Part shown: positions 1-7,685 of the stretch, in pieces | Numbering within the stretch: the stretch's first letter is position 1 | Layout of the letters: each line of letters opens with the position of its first letter | Virus record (IMG/VR): IMGVR_UViG_3300032163_000012 | Coordinates: 1-64,000 of that record | Origin: a virus | Length of the DNA: 64,000 nucleotides | Direction: 5' to 3' (one strand) | Program-made: the position numbers and the translations under genes | Notes under the pieces: generated by a model | What the model saw: only the letters and a program-made list of their open reading frames with translations | Database searches by the model: none | What the model was told of the DNA's origin: nothing

Positions 1-126
1 CGGCACCACGGCGTAGGCGCGGCCGTGCGGTTCCGGGTTTTTCTTCGGATCCGCGATTGCGGCTCCGGCGTGCAGCGCGGTGTAGACGATGTTGCTGCCT
101 ACCTCGCCATAATCGATGTCTGCCAT
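1..126 (-). CDS. DUF2303 (YfdQ-like) protein, N-terminal 42 residues
   Basis: This is an ATG start on the minus strand that reads off the left edge with no stop, so the gene is partial. The visible part ends with a run of the type GRAYAVVP, which fits the start of phage DUF2303/YfdQ proteins as I remember them. The matching C-terminal part of the same family enters the window from the right edge (63583-64000), so the two fragments are probably one gene cut by linearisation. It lies two bases after the upstream gene in the leftward early operon. The molecular function of the family is unknown. Assignment rests on recall, not a search. Confidence 0.6.
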   Translation of the reverse strand, partial: MADIDYGEVGSNIVYTALHAGAAIADPKKNPEPHGRAYAVVP

Positions 127-128
127 TG

Positions 129-473
129 CTATTTACTCCCTTCTCCGGTGGCCACAGCGACCGATAGCGCGATCTCCTGTTGCCGGGTTTGATTGCGGGT
201 GGCGTTGCCGTCCTGGTCGACGAAGAACACCGTTGCGGGCGGCTCGGGCTCGTAGAGCTTGGTCTTGACGGCCGCCCGGATGATAATGGGCGGCTCGACG
301 AGTTTGTGCTGACTCTCGCCGAGCGTGCCCACCGTGATGGTGACCGTGACCGTCGCGGGCTTGCCGTGCTCGCGCACGTTGGCGATGCAGTCGTGGAAGG
401 CTTGGGCCAGTTCGCCCATCGCCTCACCCTCGCGGATCTCGTTCAGTATTGCTTGTGCCGGTCTGATTTTCAT
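129..473 (-). CDS. Conserved phage protein paired with DUF2303
   Basis: This is a 114-residue soluble protein without signal or membrane segments. The N-terminal half is helical, followed by a Thr/Val-rich strand (TVTVTITV, about residues 42-49) and a segment ending PPATVFFVDQDGNATRN. Short proteins with this strand pattern commonly precede DUF2303 genes in phages (recall). The start overlaps the stop of the 40-residue gene upstream (ATGA), so translation is coupled. An operon role next to DUF2303 is all that can be inferred; function is unknown. Confidence 0.7.
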   Translation of the reverse strand: MKIRPAQAILNEIREGEAMGELAQAFHDCIANVREHGKPATVTVTITVGTLGESQHKLVEPPIIIRAAVKTKLYEPEPPATVFFVDQDGNATRNQTRQQEIALSVAVATGEGSK

Positions 474-592
474 GTTGCTCCTTTATGGTGGTTGCAAAGC
501 GAAGCGCTATCACGCGCCTTGGTGTTGTCAGCCGCTCTCCGGGGCACCTGTAGCCAGTTCTCCGCGATCGTGGTGTACATTGGCCCAGCCAT
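470..592 (-). CDS. Small hypothetical protein (40 aa)
   Basis: This short frame fills the gap between the DUF1064 gene and the 129-473 gene exactly. Its ATG directly follows the DUF1064 stop and its TGA overlaps the next ATG as ATGA. That tight packing is the main support, because the protein (MAGPMYTTIAENWLQ at the start, basic and His-containing at the end) matches nothing I recognise. It contains two Met codons near the start, so initiation could be at residue 1 or 5. Confidence 0.5.
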   Translation of the reverse strand: MAGPMYTTIAENWLQVPRRAADNTKARDSASLCNHHKGAT

Positions 593-1060
593 TTAGACCT
601 CTACCACGTCGATGCCGTACTCGGACTTCATGAGCTTTGCCTTGATCTTGAATTCAGGGGTGCGCACGCCCTTGGCGTCCTCGACGGTTAAGTGCCGCGC
701 TTCCGGTTTGCCTTTTCTCAACCCCGCCCTCATGTCAGCAGAAGGAGCGATGGTGCCGTAGACGAAATCAGCCACGTACTCGACGCCGCCCGGCAACATG
801 AATCTCACCTGGCGCGCGAGGAAGTCAATCTCGCCGGCCTTGAGTAGGAGCCCAAGCTCGCGGTAGCGCTTCGCCTCGCGCTTGGAATCGTGCTTCACGC
901 CGTCGACAACGGTTTTCACGTTACCGAACTTGGCCCGCCTCTTGGCGCTCCTGTCGAGCGCGGCCTTTGCACCAGGCCCCGCGATGTCGCGCAGCGTCGT
1001 GCGCCCGAACTTGGCCTGGTGCTTCTTGTAGGCCGCCTCGTCCATGATGCGAGTGGCCAT
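593..1060 (-). CDS. DUF1064 family, PD-(D/E)XK-like nuclease
   Basis: This is a 155-residue protein with the features of phage DUF1064: a DSKREAKRYREL helix (about residues 55-66), then GEIDFLARQVRF, YVADFVYG with the expected acidic residue, and EDAKGVRTPEFKIKAKLM carrying the D-x-K type motif. The family is predicted to be a restriction-endonuclease-fold nuclease (related to Holliday-junction resolvases and VRR-like nucleases). Roughly 20 residues are inserted between YVADFVYG and the EDAKG motif compared with what I expect. It lies in the leftward early operon, with its stop next to the 40-residue gene. A role in DNA processing or host DNA degradation is inference. Confidence 0.75.
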   Translation of the reverse strand: MATRIMDEAAYKKHQAKFGRTTLRDIAGPGAKAALDRSAKRRAKFGNVKTVVDGVKHDSKREAKRYRELGLLLKAGEIDFLARQVRFMLPGGVEYVADFVYGTIAPSADMRAGLRKGKPEARHLTVEDAKGVRTPEFKIKAKLMKSEYGIDVVEV

Positions 1061-1425
1061 TAGGCTTTCGCTGCGCGAAGTTTCTCGCGCTCCTTGTTGT
1101 GGTATTCAAGGAACTCGTGCAAGCCTCCCAAAGTCATGTTCTCTGACTGCGTTATTTCGCCACCGGGAGACATGACCCAGTGTTCACCTTCTGGGTCGTT
1201 TAGGTCGAGCGTAATGGGGGCAGCCCAACAACCTTGATGCGAGTGAGGGCGCCCTTTCTCGTCGTTGTCTGTCCATGTGGTATGCGTTATTCTGAACGCG
1301 CAGATTGGGCTTTTGATGACGTCGTCACCAGAATATGGTCCTTCAGGATCCTCTGGGTCAACCAGCTCCACTATGTACCATCCGGCCGGCGCCGGCACCA
1401 TCGTATGCGATATCGTTTCTCTCAC
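1060..1425 (-). CDS. Hypothetical protein (121 aa)
   Basis: I chose the GTG at 1425, which overlaps the TGA of the upstream HTH gene as GTGA; an internal ATG would give 113 residues. The protein is acidic with a beta-rich start (GWYIVELVDPEDPEGPY), two His/Trp-rich stretches and a Lys/Arg-rich helical tail. No signal or membrane segment is present. Its stop overlaps the DUF1064 start. No family recognised. Confidence 0.6.
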   Translation of the reverse strand: MRETISHTMVPAPAGWYIVELVDPEDPEGPYSGDDVIKSPICAFRITHTTWTDNDEKGRPHSHQGCWAAPITLDLNDPEGEHWVMSPGGEITQSENMTLGGLHEFLEYHNKEREKLRAAKA

Positions 1426-1595
1426 GCCTTCGCTCCGTTGCGCAGCTTCGCCGGGCGCTTGGCCTTGTCTGGGATCATCCAGACCTTCCCAAACTTTTTG
1501 GCGCCTTTGATGCGCGGCGGCGTGGTCGATGCCCATTGGCGAACACGCTGTTCGGACACGCGCCAGTTGGTTGCTGCCTGTTGAACTGTTATCAT
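1422..1595 (-). CDS. Excisionase/MerR-like helix-turn-helix protein
   Basis: This 57-residue protein has the small DNA-binding fold used by excisionases and MerR-type N-termini: MITVQQAATNWRVSEQRVRQWA forms helix-turn-helix, then PPRIKGAKKFGKVWMIPDKA forms the wing. The frame is open further upstream, but ATG 1595 starts exactly where the family normally begins. It is the first gene of the leftward early operon, directly downstream of the overlapping promoter pair (1615-1669). It is therefore a good candidate for a regulator of its own promoter. The spacing to a ribosome binding site is poor (only a weak GGG). Confidence 0.65.
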   Translation of the reverse strand: MITVQQAATNWRVSEQRVRQWASTTPPRIKGAKKFGKVWMIPDKAKRPAKLRNGAKA

Positions 1596-1614
1596 CGTTA
1601 GCCCAAAATAATTG

Positions 1615-1643
1615 TTGACATTGGTCTTGCGCTTCCGCATTAT
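1615..1643 (+). promoter_or_regulatory. Rightward early promoter
   Basis: TTGACA (1615-1620), a 17-bp spacer and CATTAT (1638-1643, 4 of 6 matches) form a sigma70-type promoter pointing at the gene starting at 1693. Its -10 box shares bases with the leftward promoter, so the two cannot be occupied at the same time. Confidence 0.5.
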
Positions 1644-1669
1644 AGCGACATAGCAATACACGCTGTCAA
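1639..1669 (-). promoter_or_regulatory. Leftward early promoter
   Basis: Read on the minus strand, TTGACA (1664-1669) and TATAAT (1639-1644) are both perfect sigma70 boxes, separated by 19 bp, which is longer than the optimal 17. Transcription would start near 1632 and run into the HTH gene at 1595. The -10 box overlaps that of the rightward promoter. Confidence 0.6.
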
Positions 1670-1692
1670 GCGTTTTTTGAGGGTTCCCGCAC

Positions 1693-2052
1693 ATGGCACA
1701 GAACAATGATGGCGATCTCGTCGGTGGCACCTTTGACCCAAAAACGCTGCCCGGCCTGGGCGCAGAGCGCACCACAGAGGAAGTCGTGGCGGACATCATC
1801 GCCAAGGATCCGGCTGCTCACGGCGTCGCGCTCGAGGAGCGCAATCGGAGAGCCAGGGCGCAGGCGCTTGATCTGTCCAACCTAACCGCCGACGATGCGC
1901 TGATTGTGTCCCTTGGCGGCGACCCTGAAGAAACGATGGGCGGCAATCGCCCGCGGTGGACGGTCGACGGCGACATCATCAAGGACCACGAAACAGGACA
2001 AGAGTGGGGCGTGATTGACGTGAGGGCGCGCGGCCAGGGCACGCAGCCATGA
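1693..2052 (+). CDS. Hypothetical protein, first gene of rightward early operon (119 aa)
   Basis: This is a soluble, acidic 119-residue protein. Its central part is helical (about residues 28-60, ending in a basic RNRRARAQAL stretch) and the C-terminus is strand-rich. No recognised family. It is the first gene after the rightward early promoter, with 50 nt of leader, and its stop overlaps the next start as ATGA. Confidence 0.65.
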   Translation: MAQNNDGDLVGGTFDPKTLPGLGAERTTEEVVADIIAKDPAAHGVALEERNRRARAQALDLSNLTADDALIVSLGGDPEETMGGNRPRWTVDGDIIKDHETGQEWGVIDVRARGQGTQP

Positions 2053-2255
2053 GCCTGCGCGAGCGCATTGCCAGGCGCCTGTTCGTCCTGGCGTCAAAAA
2101 TTGGCGGCCAGGCCGAAGTCGAGCGCAGCGTGGAGCACGTGCGCACGATCCCGGGCGCCTCCCAGGTTGAGCAAGCGGCCGTGCGCCAGCGGGAACTGCT
2201 GGACATCGTAGAGAAAGCCAAAGACGAAGGGATGTTTGGACATGAGCCTTTCTAG
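2049..2255 (+). CDS. Small helical hypothetical protein (68 aa)
   Basis: This 68-residue protein is nearly all helical, starting MSLRERIARRLFVLASKIGG and continuing with charged residues. No membrane segment or known motif. It overlaps the upstream stop by four bases, and its 3' end overlaps the start of the Tat-signal gene by 14 bases, which indicates coupled translation. Confidence 0.6.
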   Translation: MSLRERIARRLFVLASKIGGQAEVERSVEHVRTIPGASQVEQAAVRQRELLDIVEKAKDEGMFGHEPF

Positions 2256-2568
2256 GCGCGGGTTCCTGCGTGGCATGGCCGGTATCCTCGCGGCCGGTTT
2301 CGCGCCCGCCGTGATCGGCAGCGGCGTGCTCATGCCGGTGCGGAAGATCATCACGTCGACCAACCCACTGTTCGGCGGAGATCGTGGATTCTACGATGGG
2401 TTGCAGTGGGATGCTGATCAACTCGATGCGTTGCGCCCGTACCCACAAACGATCACGCTAAACCAGATCAGAGATTGCAAGCGCATCCTGGAAAAGAAGC
2501 GCCTGCGGCCAGTCAGAATTAACGGCGAGGAATTTTACGTTGTGATTGATGGGCGGTTTAGCTCATAA
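2242..2568 (+). CDS. Small protein with twin-arginine (Tat) signal
   Basis: From ATG 2242 the N-terminus reads MSLSRRGFLRG, a textbook Tat motif (S-R-R-x-F-L), followed by a hydrophobic stretch of about 20 residues (AGILAAGFAPAVIGSGVLMP). The rest, about 75 residues, is soluble and ends with a strand-rich segment (GEEFYVVIDG). A TTG six bases upstream is an alternative start. By family knowledge the motif would send a folded protein across the inner membrane. What the mature protein does is not visible. Its place among early DNA-metabolism genes is unexpected for an exported protein. Confidence 0.7.
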   Translation: MSLSRRGFLRGMAGILAAGFAPAVIGSGVLMPVRKIITSTNPLFGGDRGFYDGLQWDADQLDALRPYPQTITLNQIRDCKRILEKKRLRPVRINGEEFYVVIDGRFSS

Positions 2569-2569
2569 A

Positions 2570-3370
2570 ATGGCGATCGTAATTCGCCCGTCGTCGCTGC
2601 CTGGCTGGTCCGATTGCCAGTTAAGGACCGCCGCGCGCACGGCGCCGCAAATGTTCCTCGATCTCGGCTACGAGCTTCGCCAGTTGCCGCAGCGAGCAGG
2701 GCCGGCTATTGGCACAGCTACGCATGCGGCTGTTGCTTTTACCATGCAATGCAAAATAGACACTGGCGAAAGCGCGAACCAGACCGAAACGGAACAGGCA
2801 GGGCTTGAGGCGCTCAGCAAGTCGATAGAGCATGGAGTTGAATGGGATGGCGTATCGCCAAATTTCAACACGGCGCAGAAGCAGGTACTGCGCCACTACC
2901 GCGTGTTCCGGCTACACCTTGAGGATGATCTTCGCCCACGAACGGTCGAGCGGAGGATCGAGAAACTGACGAAGCGCGGGAACACGCTCTCCGGCCAGCC
3001 AGACGTTACTGACGATGGTGTAATGGACCTGAAAACTGGCGTCGCCAAGCGCGTGAACGGCCAACAATATGGGGCGTATGCCCTATTGCTGCGCGCCGAT
3101 GGCGATCCTGTCAGCCACATCACCGAGGACTACATCAAGCGCGTGGCGATCGACAAAGAACAGCCGCTGCCTGAGCAGATTCGTTACGACGTGGCGCTGT
3201 CAGAGCGCATTGCTGGGGCGACGATCCTGGACATGGAGCGCAAGTTCGAGGAGTTTGAGCGTGATGGCGACACCATGATTTTCAGCGCAAACACGGGCTC
3301 GATGCTTTGCAGCGACCGCTGGTGCCTCGCGTTCAAGACTTCCGCTTGCCCAATGAGCGTGAACAAGTGA
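2570..3370 (+). CDS. PD-(D/E)XK exonuclease, Cas4/RecB-like with possible Fe-S cluster
   Basis: ATG 2570 gives 266 residues. The order is an N-terminal SSLPGWSDCQLR with an early Cys, a helical part with IGTATHAAV, then SGQPDVTDDGVMDLKTG, which carries the nuclease D...D-x-K signature, then QQYGAYALL (QxxxY motif). The C-terminus has three Cys in LCSDRWCLAFKTSACP. One early Cys plus three late Cys is the arrangement of AddB/Cas4-type 4Fe-4S nucleases. It probably degrades or resects DNA ends in phage recombination, perhaps with the Rad50-like ATPase downstream. An alternative start at 2546 would add eight residues. Confidence 0.8.
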   Translation: MAIVIRPSSLPGWSDCQLRTAARTAPQMFLDLGYELRQLPQRAGPAIGTATHAAVAFTMQCKIDTGESANQTETEQAGLEALSKSIEHGVEWDGVSPNFNTAQKQVLRHYRVFRLHLEDDLRPRTVERRIEKLTKRGNTLSGQPDVTDDGVMDLKTGVAKRVNGQQYGAYALLLRADGDPVSHITEDYIKRVAIDKEQPLPEQIRYDVALSERIAGATILDMERKFEEFERDGDTMIFSANTGSMLCSDRWCLAFKTSACPMSVNK

Positions 3371-3882
3371 TTATCCAGCTTACCCAAGGTTTCGTCGCGC
3401 ACGTCGATGCAGATGATTACGACGCGCTGATGCACTTTTCCTGGTTCGCTACCCCGCGCAGAAAAAAATGGTACGCGCAAGCATGGGTGTTCGGTCAGCA
3501 CGTTTATATGCACCGCTTCCTTATGGGTGAACCAACAGGAATTGAGATCGATCACAGAGACAACGACGGCCTCAACAATAGGCGCGGAAACATACGTCAT
3601 TCGACTCGAACGCATCAAAACGCTAACCGAATGAAGTTCCGGGGTAGATCGCGCTTCAAGGGCGTGTACCCTATGCGGTCAGGTAAATGGGCCACGCAGT
3701 CGGCGAAAGCTGGTAAGTATATCTACATTGCATGCCATGAATCGGAGCAGGACGCGGCCCGTTGTTATAACGCGCTCGCGCGGTATCTGTTCGGTGAGCA
3801 TGCGCTTTTCAACGACGTGACTCCGCGCTTCCCGGTTCGCTCGTTGGCCTTGCGCTATATAAATCGATGGGAAAAAAGATAA
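3367..3882 (+). CDS. HNH homing-type endonuclease with AP2 domain
   Basis: I chose GTG 3367, which overlaps the upstream TGA as GTGA and gives the usual family start (VIIQLTQGFVAHVDADDYD). An HNH core follows (MHRFLMG, then EIDHRDNDGLNNRRGNIR, with the catalytic DH and the N of HNH). A C-terminal AP2-type DNA-binding segment begins around SRFKGVYPMRSGKWATQ. It makes a strand break at a specific site and is usually a selfish free-standing gene. Total length of 171 residues is typical. It sits between nuclease and helical genes without disrupting them. Confidence 0.85.
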   Translation: MIIQLTQGFVAHVDADDYDALMHFSWFATPRRKKWYAQAWVFGQHVYMHRFLMGEPTGIEIDHRDNDGLNNRRGNIRHSTRTHQNANRMKFRGRSRFKGVYPMRSGKWATQSAKAGKYIYIACHESEQDAARCYNALARYLFGEHALFNDVTPRFPVRSLALRYINRWEKR

Positions 3883-4064
3883 TGGAATACATCCACCTTG
3901 TTGGCGCCGAGCAGGTTCAATCTGCCGGCGTGAGCATGCGCGGCGCTGCCGCCGACATGCAGCAGGCCGCTACGACCATCGATTCAGCGTTACAGCGGCA
4001 CCAGCAATTCCTGGACGACTGGCTGCAGAGGCTGGCGCAGACCCTATCGGAGTATCGGCCATGA
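3882..4064 (+). CDS. Small helical hypothetical protein (60 aa)
   Basis: The ATG overlaps the HNH gene stop (TAATG). The protein is one long amphipathic helix region (VSMRGAAADMQQAATTID) with a C-terminal FLDDWLQRLAQTL. Similar short coiled proteins occur in many phage early regions (recall); function unknown. It overlaps the next start by four bases. Confidence 0.6.
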   Translation: MEYIHLVGAEQVQSAGVSMRGAAADMQQAATTIDSALQRHQQFLDDWLQRLAQTLSEYRP

Positions 4065-4408
4065 GCGAGGCCGAACTACTCAAGACGCTGGGCGAAACGA
4101 AGAAGGAAATGCAGTCGTCGCTGGCGAGCCTGATGGCGCTCCACGGAGCCCAGAAGGTGATGTTTGCGATGTCGCTGGTGAACGCGCCGAAGTTTATCTC
4201 GATGGCGAAAGAGGGCGGCATGTCCGATGAGTTGTCGTACATGCTCACTCAGCAGTTGCAGTTGATGCTGACCCAGTGGGGCCTGGCGGCCAAGTTTGAC
4301 CATGAGGAAATGTACAAGCTGGCGAATGGCATCCAGTCTCAAATGGCGTTGGTGGAGAACGATTTACAAGAGGCCGTGAACAGCGGCAATAACCCGAAGG
4401 AGAATTAG
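4061..4408 (+). CDS. Helical hypothetical protein (115 aa)
   Basis: This 115-residue protein is all helical, with Met-rich stretches and no membrane or catalytic motif. It begins in an ATGA overlap and ends directly before the ATG of the 367-residue gene, so it belongs to the early operon. No family recognised. Confidence 0.6.
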   Translation: MSEAELLKTLGETKKEMQSSLASLMALHGAQKVMFAMSLVNAPKFISMAKEGGMSDELSYMLTQQLQLMLTQWGLAAKFDHEEMYKLANGIQSQMALVENDLQEAVNSGNNPKEN

Positions 4409-5512
4409 ATGGCGAACGAACAGAGAGAAACACGCTTGAAGGATCCTATGCAGGAAGTGCTGGACCCGCTCCAGTTCCACCAGGGCGGCGCAGATCTGGG
4501 TGCTGTCGTTCCGGCCGGGCAGTCCGGCATGGCGCGCGCCGGGAGCTTTATGACCGGCATGCAGGGCGACATCATCACGGCGCAGCGCGTCGGCGTGCCG
4601 CGCAACATGAGCCGGATCCTGGCCAACATGAAGGCGCTGGCCACGGCCGCGGGCAAGGAGTACGTCTACGGCTGGGAAGTCAACGACCGGAAGAATAACC
4701 GGAAGGTGTGGATCGAGGGGCCGACGATCACCCTCGCCAACGACCTCGCGCGCGAGTACATGAACTGCCAGGTGGATTGCCGCGTCATGGACGAGGGCAA
4801 GCATTGGGTGTTCTACGCGCGCTTCGTGGACCTGGAAACCGGATTCACGATGGTCCGGGCCTACCAGCAGCGCAAAGGCCAGGACACCGGCATGAAGGAC
4901 GACCAGCGCAGCCTGGACATGGTGTTCCAGATCGGCCAGTCGAAGGCGATCCGCAATGTGGTTGTCAATGCGCTGCGCTCGCTTGTCAATTACGCCGTCG
5001 ACGCGGCCAAGGGCTCGCTGCTGGACAAGGTAGGCAAGAACCCGGAGGGCGCGCGCACGTGGATCAGGCAACAACTCAAGGACCTGGGCGTGGACATCAA
5101 GCGCGTCGAAGCGCTGTACGGCCGCACGTCGGAACACTGGACGACGCCGGACATGGCGCGGATCTACACCGAATTGCAATCGATTACCGACGGCATGATG
5201 AATGCCGAGGACGTGTATCCGGTACCGCAGAAGGAAGAAGCGGCCCGGAAGCGCGAGGACTCCAACCCGCTCGCCGGCAATCAAGGCCAAGGTGTGGGAA
5301 CCGCTGGAAATGGTGCGTCGGCGGGCGGTGCGGAGGCTCCACCGATTGGCCAGCCGACCGGAACCGAGGGCTCCGAGCCAGCAGGCAAGCCGCCAGGTGA
5401 CATGATGGATGACGCCGACGCTGCCCTGGGCGGAGGGACTAAAGCCGAGGCGCCTCCGGCGAAGAAAGTCGCGGGCAAGAAAAAAGCGAACCTGTTCGGC
5501 GGTGACGCATAG
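4409..5512 (+). CDS. Conserved phage protein, possible recombination/annealing protein
   Basis: This 367-residue protein has a conserved core (about residues 85-260) with EYVYGWEVNDRKNNRK, GPTITLANDLAREY, HWVFYARFVDLETGFT and IGQSKAIRNVVVNALRSL. The last 90 residues are Gly/Pro/Ala/Lys-rich and probably disordered, a tail typical of single-strand DNA-binding or annealing proteins. The core is common in phages (recall), but I cannot name its fold. Position between nuclease and Rad50-like genes suggests a role in recombination; that is inference only. Confidence 0.6.
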   Translation: MANEQRETRLKDPMQEVLDPLQFHQGGADLGAVVPAGQSGMARAGSFMTGMQGDIITAQRVGVPRNMSRILANMKALATAAGKEYVYGWEVNDRKNNRKVWIEGPTITLANDLAREYMNCQVDCRVMDEGKHWVFYARFVDLETGFTMVRAYQQRKGQDTGMKDDQRSLDMVFQIGQSKAIRNVVVNALRSLVNYAVDAAKGSLLDKVGKNPEGARTWIRQQLKDLGVDIKRVEALYGRTSEHWTTPDMARIYTELQSITDGMMNAEDVYPVPQKEEAARKREDSNPLAGNQGQGVGTAGNGASAGGAEAPPIGQPTGTEGSEPAGKPPGDMMDDADAALGGGTKAEAPPAKKVAGKKKANLFGGDA

Positions 5513-5514
5513 CC

Positions 5515-5994
5515 ATGGCAAGGCCGGCCCGCCCTTTGCGGGAACGCTTTTTTGAGAAGTTCCAGATTGGCGCTCCAGACGAGTGCTGGGAATGGACTCG
5601 CGCCAACAACAAAGGGTACGGCTCTATTTGGGACAACGACAAGAACCGGATGGAGGAGGCGCATCGGGTGTCCTGGGAGATTCATCGCGGCCCGGTACCG
5701 GAAGGGGTGTGCGTGCTGCATAACTGCGACAACCCTCCATGCGTGAACCCGAACCACCTGTTTCTTGGAACGAAGTCCGACAACTCGAAGGATATGTATT
5801 CCAAGGGAAGGCACAACGTCGCGTACCTCAAGGGCGAGCAACACCCAATGAGCAAATTGACCACCGCAGATGTGCTTGCACTCAGGGCTAGGCGCGAGGC
5901 TGGGGCGTCAAAACACGAATTAGCAGCCGAGTTTTTAATCACGCCCGATACGGCGTGGGAGATTTATACCCGCAGAACATGGAGACACGTATGA
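5515..5994 (+). CDS. HNH endonuclease (HNH_3 type)
   Basis: This 159-residue protein shows DECWEWTRANNKGYG, then the HNH core with EAHRVSWEIHRG, VCVLHNCDNPPCVNPNHLFLGT and NSKDMYSKGRH. These include the paired Cys residues and catalytic His of the HNH_3 family. The last 45 residues form a helix-turn-helix (LTTADVLALRARREAG...ELAAEF) likely used for DNA binding. It starts two bases after the upstream stop and overlaps the ATPase start by ATGA. Likely a selfish homing nuclease. Confidence 0.85.
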   Translation: MARPARPLRERFFEKFQIGAPDECWEWTRANNKGYGSIWDNDKNRMEEAHRVSWEIHRGPVPEGVCVLHNCDNPPCVNPNHLFLGTKSDNSKDMYSKGRHNVAYLKGEQHPMSKLTTADVLALRARREAGASKHELAAEFLITPDTAWEIYTRRTWRHV

Positions 5995-7685
5995 AAATTG
6001 TTGGGAAGGTAAGAGGATTCAGGGGGTGCGAGAAGGCCGATATTGAAATCGACAGGATCAGCCTCGTTTCTGGGCTCAATGGCGCCGGTAAATCGAGCCT
6101 GCTGCAGGCACTTGCTGCCGCCGCATGCTCACAGCCGATACCGTTCTTTGTGTCGAATCGTCCGGATAAACCAGCCCTCACCAAGACGGACGGAAAGCTG
6201 TTGCTCAGGGGCGGCATGGAGAAAGGTTATGCCACCATCGCGGTTGATGGGCAGGTGGTGTCCGAGGCCGCATGGCCTGGGCTTACTTCCTCAGGCAACG
6301 GGAAACTGCAATGCAGCTTGGTGGCGGCCGGTCTGATAAATCCGCTCGAAATGATCGAAGCCGACCGGCAACGCTTCTTTGCCGGGCTGCTGAACGCCGA
6401 CCCGACCATGGACGACCTCCGGGAAGCGCTCAAGGAGGCGATCCCGGCGCTCGCCGACCCGGATTACGTCGACGCCCTGGAGAAGGTCATTACCATGGCC
6501 CAGACGAACGGCTGGGACGTGGCGCACAAGCACTTCAAGGAACACGGCGCCCGCCGCAAGGGCGAGTGGGAAGGGAAGGCCGGAGAGTCGTTCGGCTCGA
6601 AGAAGGCGGCAGACTGGAAGCCGCAGGGGTGGCGCGCCGACCTGGAGGAGAAAACCCTCGAGGAGTTGGGCACGGCGTGCACCGAGGCGCAGGCGGCCTT
6701 GGAGAAGGCGCTCGCCGACGTCGCAACCGATGCCGCGGACCTGAAACACCTGTCCGAACTGTCCAGCGGCGAGGCCGTAGCCTGGAATGCGCTGAAACAG
6801 GCGGAAACGGCCCTGGAGGAGGCGCGCGCCGATTTGAAGGCCAAGGAGAACCAGAGGCAGGCGATCGTGATCCCCACCGCCATACCGTGCCCCCACTGCG
6901 GCGGTTTGGTCGATGTTGTCGGCGGCGGGCGCTCTTTCGTGCTCAAACAGTCGATGGCGAACGGGAAGGAGATCGAAACGGCCAAGAAAGCCTTCGAGGC
7001 GTCCACGGTGATGGTGCAGACGGCGCAAGCGGCCGCGGCGACGGCCCTGGATGTCTACAACGGCGCCAAGGGCGTGTACGAAGCGCACAAGGGCGCAGAC
7101 GGCCGCCTGACCGAGGCCAGGAAGCGCAAAGGGACCACAGAATCGGTGGACACCGCCCGTGACTACCTCGCCGGGCTCACGCGCGACAAGGACCTGATCG
7201 AGCGGCGCCAAGCATGCGAAACGCTTGCCGCCCAGATTGGGGCAAACCAGAAGCTGGTCGATATCCTGTCGCCCGAGGGCCTGCGCCGGCAGAAGTTGCA
7301 AAAGGCGCTCAAGGTGTCGAACGGGCAGCTCGCCGCGCTCTCAAGCGATGCAGGCTACGGCACCGTGACGATCGACGACGACCTGGAAATCCTATACGGC
7401 GGGCGGCGCTACTTCCTCCTGTCCCAGTCCGAGCAGTACCGGGTGCGCGCGGTGATCCAGATCTACGTGGCGATGCACGACAAGTCGCCGCTGGTGATCT
7501 TCGATAGCGCCGACGTGCTCGACCAGGACGGAAGGAATGGCCTGTTCGCGCTCATGCAGGAAGTCGATGGCATCAGCTTCCTGGTGGGCATGACGGTGCT
7601 CTCCAAGAAGAACGTGCCGGATCTGGCCAAGGCTGGGCTCGGCGCGAGCTATTGGGTGGCCGACGGCACGGCGGCGCCGCTGTGA
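5991..7685 (+). CDS. Rad50/SMC-like AAA ATPase with CxxC hook
   Basis: ATG 5991 gives 564 residues. Walker A is GLNGAGKSS (residues 28-36), the middle is long coiled coil rich in Ala/Glu/Lys, a zinc-hook-like CPHC sits at residues 300-303 near the centre of the coil, and the C-terminus carries a Walker B-type LVIFDSADVLD. This is the layout of Rad50/SbcC-type ATPases, shortened for a phage. Such proteins bridge DNA ends with a nuclease partner. The RecB/Cas4-like nuclease at 2570-3370 is a candidate partner, though no Mre11/SbcD-like gene is visible. It overlaps both neighbours by four bases. Confidence 0.85.
   Translation: MKIVGKVRGFRGCEKADIEIDRISLVSGLNGAGKSSLLQALAAAACSQPIPFFVSNRPDKPALTKTDGKLLLRGGMEKGYATIAVDGQVVSEAAWPGLTSSGNGKLQCSLVAAGLINPLEMIEADRQRFFAGLLNADPTMDDLREALKEAIPALADPDYVDALEKVITMAQTNGWDVAHKHFKEHGARRKGEWEGKAGESFGSKKAADWKPQGWRADLEEKTLEELGTACTEAQAALEKALADVATDAADLKHLSELSSGEAVAWNALKQAETALEEARADLKAKENQRQAIVIPTAIPCPHCGGLVDVVGGGRSFVLKQSMANGKEIETAKKAFEASTVMVQTAQAAAATALDVYNGAKGVYEAHKGADGRLTEARKRKGTTESVDTARDYLAGLTRDKDLIERRQACETLAAQIGANQKLVDILSPEGLRRQKLQKALKVSNGQLAALSSDAGYGTVTIDDDLEILYGGRRYFLLSQSEQYRVRAVIQIYVAMHDKSPLVIFDSADVLDQDGRNGLFALMQEVDGISFLVGMTVLSKKNVPDLAKAGLGASYWVADGTAAPL

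Noticed and set aside
4364-5521. 385-residue minus-strand frame opposite the gene at 4409-5512
   Set aside because: It is Leu/Arg/His/Val-rich without motifs; the plus-strand protein has a conserved core and tight operon spacing.
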